Positions 17,029 through 24,956 of a stretch of DNA of 64,000 nt are shown in pieces. Location of the stretch: positions 41,539-105,538 of the forward strand of contig CAYWNA010000012.1 in NCBI GenBank assembly GCA_964459305.1, read 5' to 3'. The notes beneath the pieces are model-generated. The model made no database searches and was not told the origin of the DNA. It was given only the letters and a program-made list of their open reading frames with translations. The stretch comes from CAYWNA01 sp964459305. GTDB taxonomy: Bacteria > Planctomycetota > Planctomycetia > Pirellulales > Pirellulaceae. The position numbers and the translations under genes are program-made. How positions within the stretch are numbered: position 1 is the first letter of the stretch; each line of letters begins with the position of its first letter.

Positions 17029-20000
17029 CTATCGTTTGAAGCGATCGTGTCCCTGGTCTTTTCTGAAGAAGAGCCGCTCCCTGGACCTCTTGGGGGCATC
17101 TGTGATATGAGGCGTCCCAGCCTCGGAACCAACCGGTCCCCCAGATGCCCGCTTTGGCCCGCCATCGGCGTCCGGTATGGGCGAGGTCGTCCGGTCGCTA
17201 TTGCCTGCCGTCGGTTTGCTGTGCGCCGCCGATGGCCGAGGGCAGAAGTATCGGCCCAGCGGTCCGGCCAGCAATGCGGGCAAGAAGATGAGGTCGCCGA
17301 CCAGCGCCGCGACCAGCAGTATCAACATCATCACGCCAAACCACTGTGTCGGCGTAAACGTGCTGAAGGCAAAAACGGCAAGTCCCAGGCCGCCGATTAA
17401 CGTCGTTTGGGTCATGGCGGGCGCGCAACGCCTGTAGGCCTCGATGATAGCCTGCTGCCGGGAAAACCCGCGAGCGATCGCATCGCGGAACCAAATCAGG
17501 AAATGGATCGTATCGTCAACGGCCACGCCCATCGCCACGCTGGCTGTCATCATTGTGCCTATGTCGACGTCGATCTTCATGTGCCCCATGGCGCCAAAGA
17601 TGATTACCACGGGGAACACGTTGGGAATCATGGACAGAAGTCCGCCGCGGGCGTTGACAAGGTTCAACGGGCGGCATCGCCCAGAACGCAGTACAAACAT
17701 CATCACCACAGCGATCATCACGAACGCCCAGCCGATACTCTCCACCAAGCTGACTAACAAAGTCCGCTGGGCCTTGTACACAATCGGCACCACACCGGTG
17801 TAGACCGCATGGATCAAATGGCCTTGATCGCAAGCCGTTTTGGCTTCTGGAGGCGATGGGTCGTAGAGATGATCGCGGGCATCAATGAACGACTTGGCGT
17901 GCTGTTTGATGAAATCGACGTCGTAAGCCTCGTTATCTCGCACCAGGACGACACAATCGAACGCCTTCGACAGCGCGTTACGCCATTTCTCAGACGTATA
18001 GTATCCTTCTTCTGCGTCGGCTGCATCCGGATCATGCCAGCATAGTCTTTCAGGCACTCTGTGGTTGACTCCGGCGCACTTCATCAGATCCCGCAGCGTG
18101 TCCGAGAAAATTTTGGTTTGATCGATCGGGTACTCGTCGTCAGAGGCTGGTTCGGCATGGCCCGTGTCCGTCGGGTTGTCGGCGGACACCGGTCTCGATG
18201 GGTCCTCCGACTCCTCTGTCTCGCGGTCCGACTGTGACGGGCGGGGGACACCAAGAAACGCGACACGCGACTTGACGAATCCTCTGCCTTCACGTTGTTG
18301 GTCGATCTCACGCAGGATTTGATGACGGGAGTGGTAGGCCGCCAACACGGGTTCGACCACACGCTCAAGTTGGTGGACGAACCGACCGTAGTCGATGTCC
18401 ATCAATGCGTTCAAACGAAGGCTGATCCGCCACAATTCACTGCCCTCGTGCGCGGCTTCTGTATCAATTCTCAAGTAGTCGGACGCAAGGTACTCGTGCC
18501 GGTTATCCTCCAACTCGCCATTCATGGCCCAGCGGCCCGGATTCGTCACGCTGGCGAAACTAGGCCCTAGCAGATCGGGGGCGAACGTAGGCGCCGATAT
18601 ACCACGACCAACCTCTCCTTGCCCTTCTTCTCCGAAAGTGCCTTCCAGTAACTTGTGAATGCGATCAGCGATCTCCATTCGTGCAAGAAAATCGAGCCGG
18701 AAGCGTTCATCGGGATCCGGCTCCGCGCCGTCCTCATCTGCATCTTGCTCCTGGATCGGACGCCGCATCATTTCGGGCTGAACACGGACGACCACCTCCA
18801 TGGGAACGAGTTTTCCCAGGTTCGATTCCAACCATGCGTAGTCCTGAATGATCTTCGACTTGCTGTCGAAAAGCTTGATCAAGTGGACCGTAGTCTCGGT
18901 TTTGCCCAATCCGAAAACGCCAACGATGAACACCACGGCACACACCAGCGTCACCCAGCCATAACGGCGAACGACGAAACCGCCGACAGGCTCCCAGAAA
19001 CTGAGCAGCGCCTTTTGGATTTCAAATCGTTTTGCTGGCTTGTCCCGTTTTCGTCGCTTGTCAAAGCGTGGCGGCCAAAGCTGCAAAGCGGAGGGCAGGA
19101 AGGTGAACAGTAACACCAACGTGGCCAACACGCCAATGGCCGAATAACGGCCGAATTTCTGAATGGGTATCAGGTTGCTGGTGTTCAACGAAATCAGGCC
19201 CAGTGCCGTGGTCAGCGCCGCAAACGTACATGGCTTCCAACCATGCGCGAGCGCCCGTTCCGGTCCGCCCTCCAGACCGTTCTCCTCCACGGCGTCGCGA
19301 TAGTAGTTCACGATATGCACGGCACCAGACAGGCCCAACACGTAGACCAGCGAAGGCATCGACATCACGATCGCGTCGACCGAACCGCCGGTCCACCAAA
19401 CGAGTCCGAGACTCGTGATGGCGCTGACGCCGCCCACGAAGAAAATCATCAGGGTGATTTTGATACTGCGGAAGCAGATGAAAGATATTGCCAGGCCAAC
19501 AAGGGCCGAATAGCCAATCAGCCGCGCCAGGGTGATCTGGCCCTCTTCGTCGATGGCCACATTATCGACCGGCGGGCCGCCCAGTTTCACATCCTCCTCG
19601 GGGATCCCACAATCGACGCACGCCAATTCCAGCAGCCTGCCACGGGCCCTGCCCAACAGCGGCCTTCCGATCACGCGTTTGAGGTCCCGCTTGCCTGGAT
19701 CGCTGAGCGTCAGCATGATACACGTGAGCTTGCCGTCCGCCCCGAACAAGGAGCCGGTCAAACGCTCCAGTGCCTTGGCCTTCGCTTCTTCCGTAGCGTG
19801 CTCGTCATCCACGCCCAGCGGCAAAAACGGGCCGCCCTTTTTTGAAAGCTCCTCCAGGACTCCTGGACCGGTGGTGATCGATTTAAACAGCCGCGCGGTC
19901 AGCTTATGAGGATCTTCATGGAATTCGTTCGGGCAATCCTCCGTCGCCGGCCTTCCAAACGTCGCGACCACTTTGCCTCTGGCCAACTTGTCGTCCAATA

Positions 20001-20586
20001 CCCCTCGGCGGAAAATCCGCGCCAAGTACCCCGGCAGTTGGCTGTTCCCGGACCAACGGCAAAGTTCTCCCTCGGGTGTGATGAAGTACCACCTGTCGTT
20101 ATGGCCCTTGAGCCACTTCTCGCCCCGGGCGCCCCAGTTCTCGTGGTCGTCGCCAACTACGGATAGTCCCAGCCTGTCGCCGAGTTCGCGGGCCCGCAGG
20201 CGATCCAGTTCATCACGCTGGGCATCGGTCAACTTCTCAAATGGCTGCTTGTCGGTTGGGGCGTCGACCGTCTCACCTTCCGGTGTCGGGCCTCCGACTG
20301 GTTCCGGCGGAGCGACCTCGCCACGTAACTTCTCCACCAGCTTGTGAAATCGAGGGTCGTCGTCCGAGCAGCCCGGCCAGGTGATGATGACGAACTGCTC
20401 GCCCATGAAGTGTTTGCCAAACCACTCCAAGTCCGCAGTCTCCGGAAAATCGGAAGGCAGCCAGTGCTTTACGTTGTTCTTCATTCCCTGCACCGCGAAC
20501 CGAGCACCGCGCATCGCGAACGGCGTCAAGAAAAGGATGATGCAGAGAATTAGCAGGGCCCGACGGGCAAAGAACGTGGACTTCAT
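17029..20586 (-). CDS. RND superfamily (MMPL-type) transporter
   Basis: This is a 1185-aa inner-membrane protein with the RND layout. There is one helix near residues 10-28, a large extracytoplasmic loop, a block of five to six helices (LIGYSALVGLAISFICF, ITLMIFFVGGVSAITSLGLV, SMPSLVYVLGLSGAVHIVNY, VLATLVLLFTFLPSALQL), a second loop and a second block (LLVSLVESIGWAFVMIAVVM, VAMGVAVDDTIHFLIWF, WFGVMMLILLVAALVGD). GVAVDDTIHFL matches the conserved helix-4/10 region of MMPL/'predicted exporter' proteins, whose acidic residues carry the proton relay. Substrates in this subfamily are mostly hydrophobic, such as lipids or hopanoids; the substrate here is unknown. The C-terminal ~90 residues are hydrophilic and Pro/Ser-rich. 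It heads an operon with the propeller gene that follows two bases later. Confidence 0.85.
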   Translation of the reverse strand: MKSTFFARRALLILCIILFLTPFAMRGARFAVQGMKNNVKHWLPSDFPETADLEWFGKHFMGEQFVIITWPGCSDDDPRFHKLVEKLRGEVAPPEPVGGPTPEGETVDAPTDKQPFEKLTDAQRDELDRLRARELGDRLGLSVVGDDHENWGARGEKWLKGHNDRWYFITPEGELCRWSGNSQLPGYLARIFRRGVLDDKLARGKVVATFGRPATEDCPNEFHEDPHKLTARLFKSITTGPGVLEELSKKGGPFLPLGVDDEHATEEAKAKALERLTGSLFGADGKLTCIMLTLSDPGKRDLKRVIGRPLLGRARGRLLELACVDCGIPEEDVKLGGPPVDNVAIDEEGQITLARLIGYSALVGLAISFICFRSIKITLMIFFVGGVSAITSLGLVWWTGGSVDAIVMSMPSLVYVLGLSGAVHIVNYYRDAVEENGLEGGPERALAHGWKPCTFAALTTALGLISLNTSNLIPIQKFGRYSAIGVLATLVLLFTFLPSALQLWPPRFDKRRKRDKPAKRFEIQKALLSFWEPVGGFVVRRYGWVTLVCAVVFIVGVFGLGKTETTVHLIKLFDSKSKIIQDYAWLESNLGKLVPMEVVVRVQPEMMRRPIQEQDADEDGAEPDPDERFRLDFLARMEIADRIHKLLEGTFGEEGQGEVGRGISAPTFAPDLLGPSFASVTNPGRWAMNGELEDNRHEYLASDYLRIDTEAAHEGSELWRISLRLNALMDIDYGRFVHQLERVVEPVLAAYHSRHQILREIDQQREGRGFVKSRVAFLGVPRPSQSDRETEESEDPSRPVSADNPTDTGHAEPASDDEYPIDQTKIFSDTLRDLMKCAGVNHRVPERLCWHDPDAADAEEGYYTSEKWRNALSKAFDCVVLVRDNEAYDVDFIKQHAKSFIDARDHLYDPSPPEAKTACDQGHLIHAVYTGVVPIVYKAQRTLLVSLVESIGWAFVMIAVVMMFVLRSGRCRPLNLVNARGGLLSMIPNVFPVVIIFGAMGHMKIDVDIGTMMTASVAMGVAVDDTIHFLIWFRDAIARGFSRQQAIIEAYRRCAPAMTQTTLIGGLGLAVFAFSTFTPTQWFGVMMLILLVAALVGDLIFLPALLAGPLGRYFCPRPSAAHSKPTAGNSDRTTSPIPDADGGPKRASGGPVGSEAGTPHITDAPKRSRERLFFRKDQGHDRFKR

Positions 20587-20744
20587 ATAGAAAAGCTGCC
20601 AGGTGTGGTTTTTGTACCAAACACTTAAGTTTAACGCCTACCGCCCTTACGTCTACGGCAGACGAATTCGCATAGCACGGTCTAGTGGTGAGTTGCGCCG
20701 TTCACATTGCGTAATCGTTAGAGGTTAACGGATACGCTTTCGTC

Positions 20745-20777
20745 ATGGGCGGCGGCCTTCGGCGAATATCCGCCCAT
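20745..20777 (-). terminator. Hairpin downstream of mutY
   Basis: ATGGGCGG at 20745-20752 pairs perfectly with CCGCCCAT at 20770-20777, about 40 bases beyond the mutY stop codon. A T-rich tail is not evident, so it may be a weak or factor-assisted terminator. Confidence 0.35.
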
Positions 20778-20816
20778 CGGGCAAGTGGCAGCAAAACACG
20801 GGTCATTGGTGCTTGA

Positions 20817-21968
20817 TCATTCATCGGCAGATCGACGAATTCGGCTAGAGCCGTACTGCTGTAACAGCCCGCTTATCTTCCGGCCCGTGACGCTCAGCGG
20901 ATAGTCATCCAGATGTGAGGGGTGGACCCAGCGAACGTCATCGCCATGAAGTTGCCCGTCGAGAAAGCGAGCTTCATAGCATACGAGCGTGATCCGGAAA
21001 CGCGTCACTCCGTGTTTGATCGTCGTCAGCTTTCGGCCGGCCTCCACCACCAAACCGGTCAGCTCGGCAACTTTGGCTTCCAGTTCTTTCGCAAGTCTCT
21101 TGCCGCGTCGTGCAGCGATTGGAAACCGCGGGAAATCCCACAAGCCAGCCCAACGTTCCTCGGCACCGCATTGTCGCAGCAGAACCTTCTCGCGTCGACG
21201 GACCACAACCGCCGCCTCGATGACGTCTTCGTAAACCGTTTTCCGTTTGGGTACGGGGATCGAATCTTGCAGCCCCAATGCCTTTGTCGGGCAGTGCTTT
21301 TCGACCGGGCACCGGTCGCATTGCGGTGAACGTGGCGTACAGATCTCGCTGCCAAGCTCCATCAGCGCCTGATTGAACGTCCCCACGCCTTTCCTAGGAA
21401 GAAGCTCCTCGGAAAACTCCCACAGCAACCTTTCGCCAACTGTGCTTATCGGGTCGCCGCGATAGGCCAACAGGCGAGCGAGCAATCGGATCGTATTGGC
21501 TTCGAGGATTGGCTCACGTGCATCCCAAGCGATGGACGCGATCGCGCCTGCTGTGTATCTGCCAATACCCGGCAAAGACCGAATGCTCTCAGGATCGCAG
21601 GGAAACCGGCCATCATGCTCCGCAACAATAACCTTGGCTGCCCGATGCAATTGCCGCGCTCGCCGGTAGTACCCGAGTCCCTCCCACAGCCGCAAGACTT
21701 GGTCTTCGCGTGCATCAGCAAGGTCTGTGACCGATGGGAAGGCTTCCAAGAAGCGGCGAAAGTAATCGATCACCGTCACAACCTGCGTTTGTTGCAGCAT
21801 GATCTCGCTGACCCAAACATGATACGGATCGCGAGTCCGTCGCCAAGGCAAATCGCGCGCATTCCGGCGAAACCAGGCGAGGATCTGGCGACGGAATCTA
21901 CGTTTCCACTCCGAATCGGGAAAGACGACCACGGAAGCAGACTCATCCTGAATGCTGGTTTGCTCCAT
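20817..21968 (-). CDS. mutY: A/G-specific adenine DNA glycosylase MutY
   Basis: MutY removes adenine mispaired with 8-oxoguanine in base-excision repair. The 383-aa product shows LPWR (40-43), the catalytic Glu in VSEIMLQQTQV (Glu 55), the helix-hairpin-helix LPGIGRYTAGAI (132-143) and the 4Fe-4S ligands C-x6-C-x2-C-x5-C in CTPRSPQCDRCPVEKHC. A C-terminal NUDIX-like 8-oxoG recognition domain follows. The residue aligned with the catalytic Asp (E. coli D138, in LDGNVKR) is Glu 156 in ILEANTIRLLAR, a conservative but notable change. ATG 21968 is preferred because AAGG lies 8 bases upstream; an in-frame ATG at 22019 would add 17 residues and has its purine-rich site too close. Confidence 0.92.
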   Translation of the reverse strand: MEQTSIQDESASVVVFPDSEWKRRFRRQILAWFRRNARDLPWRRTRDPYHVWVSEIMLQQTQVVTVIDYFRRFLEAFPSVTDLADAREDQVLRLWEGLGYYRRARQLHRAAKVIVAEHDGRFPCDPESIRSLPGIGRYTAGAIASIAWDAREPILEANTIRLLARLLAYRGDPISTVGERLLWEFSEELLPRKGVGTFNQALMELGSEICTPRSPQCDRCPVEKHCPTKALGLQDSIPVPKRKTVYEDVIEAAVVVRRREKVLLRQCGAEERWAGLWDFPRFPIAARRGKRLAKELEAKVAELTGLVVEAGRKLTTIKHGVTRFRITLVCYEARFLDGQLHGDDVRWVHPSHLDDYPLSVTGRKISGLLQQYGSSRIRRSADE

Positions 21969-22030
21969 GCTTGGTACCTTCAATTCCCGACTATGCCGCC
22001 ACCGGTTTGTAGTGGCCATACCTCGTTTGA

Positions 22031-22097
22031 CCCGTAGCCGGAGTCGCTGGCGGGAAACGCAATGGACGGTCCATTCGCCAGCGCCTCCGGCTACGGG
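22031..22097. repeat. Long hairpin between ppiC-like gene and mutY
   Basis: CCCGTAGCCGGAGTCGCTGG begins the left 22-nt arm (22031-22052), which pairs with the arm at 22076-22097 with a single mismatch. The 23-nt loop holds a second perfect palindrome, AATGGACGGTCCATT (22061-22075). The arm starts with the GTAGCCG seen in the hairpin elements at 23161, 31576 and 42972, but the rest differs. It may be a distant relative or an attenuator/terminator between the two genes. Confidence 0.75.
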
Positions 22098-22110
22098 TTA
22101 AACGGGGATA

Positions 22111-23094
22111 CTACGAACCGGCGGCACCATCCTTGATTTCGATCTTCGCGCCAGGCCGTTGTTGATTTGCGACCCACTGGAAGAGATATTGTGTCACAGC
22201 CTGCTCCAACTCGGTACGCGCCTCCTGCCACGTCTTGTCTCCGGGCTTGATGTCCAAACACTGGATCAGGTGCACACCGGCGGGACTTACGACGGGCGGG
22301 CTGATTTGCCCTTTGTCCAAAGCAAACGCTGCACGCGAGAACGGCTCTGGCATTGGCTGGTGGCGAGAAATGTACCCGATGTCGCCGCCGTTGTCGGCGG
22401 TGGGCGTCTGCGAGTACTGCTTTGCCGCGTTGGCGAACGTGAGTTCACCCGATTGGATCTCCCGCTGCACGCGTTCGGCGAGGCCAATCGCTTCCGACAC
22501 CGCCTGTTCATCGCCGCGCGGTTTGATCCGAAACAGAATGTGAGCGACCTGCAATTCAGTACCGTCGAAATCGCGGCGATGCTTGCCGAAGTATCGCTCA
22601 AGGTTCTGGTCCGTGACGAATTTCTCCAAGTATCGTCGCCATCCAATCTGCCACGCCAGCGTGCGTCGGAATTCGTCGGTCGTCATTCCGGCCCGCTTCA
22701 GGTAGTCCGCGACGGCGACTTCCTGTTGTGCAAGCTGCTTGCCAATGCGGCTGATCGCCAAGTCAATGTCCTGCTCGCTGGCGCCGAAACCGTTCTGTGC
22801 TAGGTACTTCAGTACCAGCCGGCGGTCGACAAGCTGTTCCAGCGTCTTGGATCGCAAGGCATCACGCGCGGCCGGTTCGACCTTCCGCTCGCCCAGAACG
22901 CGGGACAATTCTCGATTGATCTCGCGCACGCAGATCGGTTCATCGTCCACCGTGGCGGCAACCCGATCGTCGGCCTGCGATGGATCTTGTGCGGAAACGG
23001 CTTGAGCAAGCCCAGCCAACACGAAACCCGCACATACCAGCGTGACACTCGCATCGCGGATCACAGCGATTGCGCAATCGACAATGCTCTTCAT
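22111..23094 (-). CDS. Exported parvulin-type peptidyl-prolyl isomerase
   Basis: This 327-aa protein probably helps periplasmic or outer-membrane protein folding, like SurA/PpiC/PrsA. Its signal peptide is VTLVCAGFVLAGLAQAVSAQ. A SurA-type N-terminal helical chaperone region (about 45-185) follows, then a rotamase domain with LQVAHILFRI, FANAAKQYSQTPTADNGGDI, GYISRHQPMPEPFSRAAFAL and VVSPAGVHLIQCLD, the standard parvulin motifs including the conserved His residues. Start ATG 23094 has GAGGG 5 bases upstream; a TTG eight codons earlier is also in frame but lacks a site. A 113-nt hairpin element lies 41 bases upstream of the start, in the same relative orientation as before two other genes. Confidence 0.85.
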   Translation of the reverse strand: MKSIVDCAIAVIRDASVTLVCAGFVLAGLAQAVSAQDPSQADDRVAATVDDEPICVREINRELSRVLGERKVEPAARDALRSKTLEQLVDRRLVLKYLAQNGFGASEQDIDLAISRIGKQLAQQEVAVADYLKRAGMTTDEFRRTLAWQIGWRRYLEKFVTDQNLERYFGKHRRDFDGTELQVAHILFRIKPRGDEQAVSEAIGLAERVQREIQSGELTFANAAKQYSQTPTADNGGDIGYISRHQPMPEPFSRAAFALDKGQISPPVVSPAGVHLIQCLDIKPGDKTWQEARTELEQAVTQYLFQWVANQQRPGAKIEIKDGAAGS

Positions 23095-23135
23095 GAACCC
23101 TCGGCCCTCAACTCTCAATCTTTTGGATCGCTGCC

Positions 23136-23248
23136 GAAATTATGCCGGCATTTGCTCGATGTAGCCGAACTCGCCAGAGTTTGGTTTTTCCCGTGTAAAG
23201 CGACCAAAGTCTGGCGACTTCGGCTACCATGAATACCGGATCTATTTC
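23136..23248 (-). repeat. Dispersed 113-nt hairpin element, copy 1 (reverse orientation)
   Basis: Arms at 23161-23184 and 23204-23227 (24 nt each) pair with two mismatches around a 19-nt loop. Read on the minus strand, the whole stretch aligns with 42952-43063 including loop (TCGCTTTACACGGGAAAAA against TCGCTTGACATTGGAAACA) and flanks (GAAATAGA at one end, GCAAATGCCGG at the other), roughly 85-90% identical by eye. It lies just upstream of the parvulin gene. Confidence 0.85.
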
Positions 23249-23309
23249 GAAGCCGATCCTTAACGAAGATTCAGGTTTAATCTTGACTCTGGTCCTTAAC
23301 TCTCGCGCC

Positions 23310-24590
23310 TTACGGCAACTCGATGTCTTTCAGTTCATATTCGATCGGCATCTTCACGATCAGGACCGGCGTCTTGTAGACCAGCTTGCAGCCTTCCAGC
23401 CCTCCTTCGTGATCGAACAGAAAAGCCACGCCGACTTCGTCGGCATCTTGCCGGTACGCCTGAAGGCCGGCATTGTCGATCTGTTTTCCCTGGGCGTCCA
23501 GGAGGTATGCCTCGTTGTCGTAGATCCAACCGCGGTGTGACTCGAGCGCATCGTCGGCTTTGTCAAAACGCACGCGAACGCGAGCTTCGAACAAATCCGC
23601 GTTCTTGCGGACTTGATCCAGAATGACGGTCACGCCCGCCTTGGGTTTTTCGACAGACTTGGCGTTCTCCAGATCGTCGAACTCGAACGTCTCCACTCGT
23701 CCGGGCAGCAGGGCGATCAGTGTGCCTTTCAGCGAGACGATTTTTCTCACGTTGCGGTCCGGCAACGCCAGCGGCACCTGCAACTCGGCTGCTGCAATGC
23801 CGGCCTCGACGGGGATTTCCAAACGGCTAGTTCGACTGTCGACTCCGATCGAGTCTCCCGTGTCGCTCGTTGCCCGTACTTCGTCGAGGGCCAGTTCCAG
23901 CATGATGGGCGACACTCGCGGTTCCCATGTCGTCTCGAAAACGAGTTGCAGCGAGTGGTTCTGTGGATTCCGCAAACTGCGTCTGGCCTGAACGGCCACG
24001 CCTTCGAAACGAAATAGGCCGCTGTAGCGTCCACGCTCCGAGCGAGCTTGTTCCCTTTCATTGCGAGCAATAACGGCTACCACTCCCTCCTGCCCGCTGA
24101 AGTTGTAGACGGTCATGTCGGCTTGATCCAGCACCTGATCAAGGGCGACCCAGAAGGTTGTCTTATCGAAATCGACTGTCACGTCCGGGTTGGTTCGCTC
24201 TTGGCTGAACTGTGCGCGAAAGTCGATGATCCTGTTGCCCGTCTGCTTTTCCAGAGCGGCCAGCGCCTCGGACAGCGGCATTTCGCCTTTCAGCGTGACA
24301 ACGGAAGGTTCCGCCGCCGCTTCCGCCGCAGACTCTTCCAGAGCTTTGCGCACGCGGTCCAGCCTCACTTTGACTTCTGCCGACGTGCGACGCGTGACCG
24401 GAGGTAGCAGCTTGAGCGCGTCCGGTCCCAATTCGACCAGTTTATTCTCCGCGGCCTGACGATTGGCCAATGAGTCGTCGTCAAGCTGCTTGACCAGCGC
24501 ACGAACCTGAAGGCTCAATTCGTCGCTTGCAGCGTCATCTGTCACTTGTACTACCGTTAGACTGCTGATCAATAACAAAGTACTAATCAC
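23310..24590 (-). CDS. Secreted protein with HEAT-like and STN-like regions, function unknown
   Basis: The protein has 426 residues and begins with a short hydrophobic signal-like segment (MISTLLLISSLTVVQV). Residues 25-85 resemble a HEAT/armadillo-type helical repeat (VKQLDDDSLANRQAAENKLV). Around 100-160, MPLSEALAALEKQTGNRIID resembles the STN (secretin/TonB short N-terminal) fold seen in many planctomycete secreted proteins. The C-terminal half is beta-rich with no recognised motif (DDLENAKSVEKPKAGVTVIL, DNEAYLLDAQGKQID). There are no catalytic signatures. It lies upstream of the parvulin gene on the same strand, separated by a hairpin repeat, so co-transcription is uncertain. A role in envelope assembly is possible but unproven. 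Confidence 0.7.
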   Translation of the reverse strand: MISTLLLISSLTVVQVTDDAASDELSLQVRALVKQLDDDSLANRQAAENKLVELGPDALKLLPPVTRRTSAEVKVRLDRVRKALEESAAEAAAEPSVVTLKGEMPLSEALAALEKQTGNRIIDFRAQFSQERTNPDVTVDFDKTTFWVALDQVLDQADMTVYNFSGQEGVVAVIARNEREQARSERGRYSGLFRFEGVAVQARRSLRNPQNHSLQLVFETTWEPRVSPIMLELALDEVRATSDTGDSIGVDSRTSRLEIPVEAGIAAAELQVPLALPDRNVRKIVSLKGTLIALLPGRVETFEFDDLENAKSVEKPKAGVTVILDQVRKNADLFEARVRVRFDKADDALESHRGWIYDNEAYLLDAQGKQIDNAGLQAYRQDADEVGVAFLFDHEGGLEGCKLVYKTPVLIVKMPIEYELKDIELP

Positions 24591-24956
24591 AACGATCTCC
24601 CCTCGATAGTCACTGGATGATTTGTGTAGGCGACCCCATTTTGACGTTGGCTCGGATCTTCGAACCGCCAGCCCTGGCCTCTGCCTAAATCATAGACGGT
24701 GCTTGCGCTGTGGAAAAGCCTCAGACGCCGTCACGCAGCGTGGCGTTGGGCGTTCCAACGGAGGTGCAGGTCCAAGACATCGGTGACACTTTGCTTGGCG
24801 TTGCGTACCGAGCACGGTAATGTGCATGTCCAACGACGCACCTCTTGCCGCCCCGTTGCACCATACCAGCGGGCGAAAAGGGTTTTTCCTTGAGCCCAAG
24901 ACGGCTATACTCATGACACTAGATGCACGACCGCAAGACGCAAAGGAGGACACCGG
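24591..24956. other. Intergenic region between divergent genes
   Basis: These 366 bases separate the divergent STN-like and transporter genes and must hold both promoters. TATACT at 24906-24911 with a T-rich stretch about 17 bases upstream could be a sigma-70-type promoter for the transporter, but it is weak. The transporter's ribosome binding site GGAGG is at 24946-24950. No gene or repeat is visible. Confidence 0.35.
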
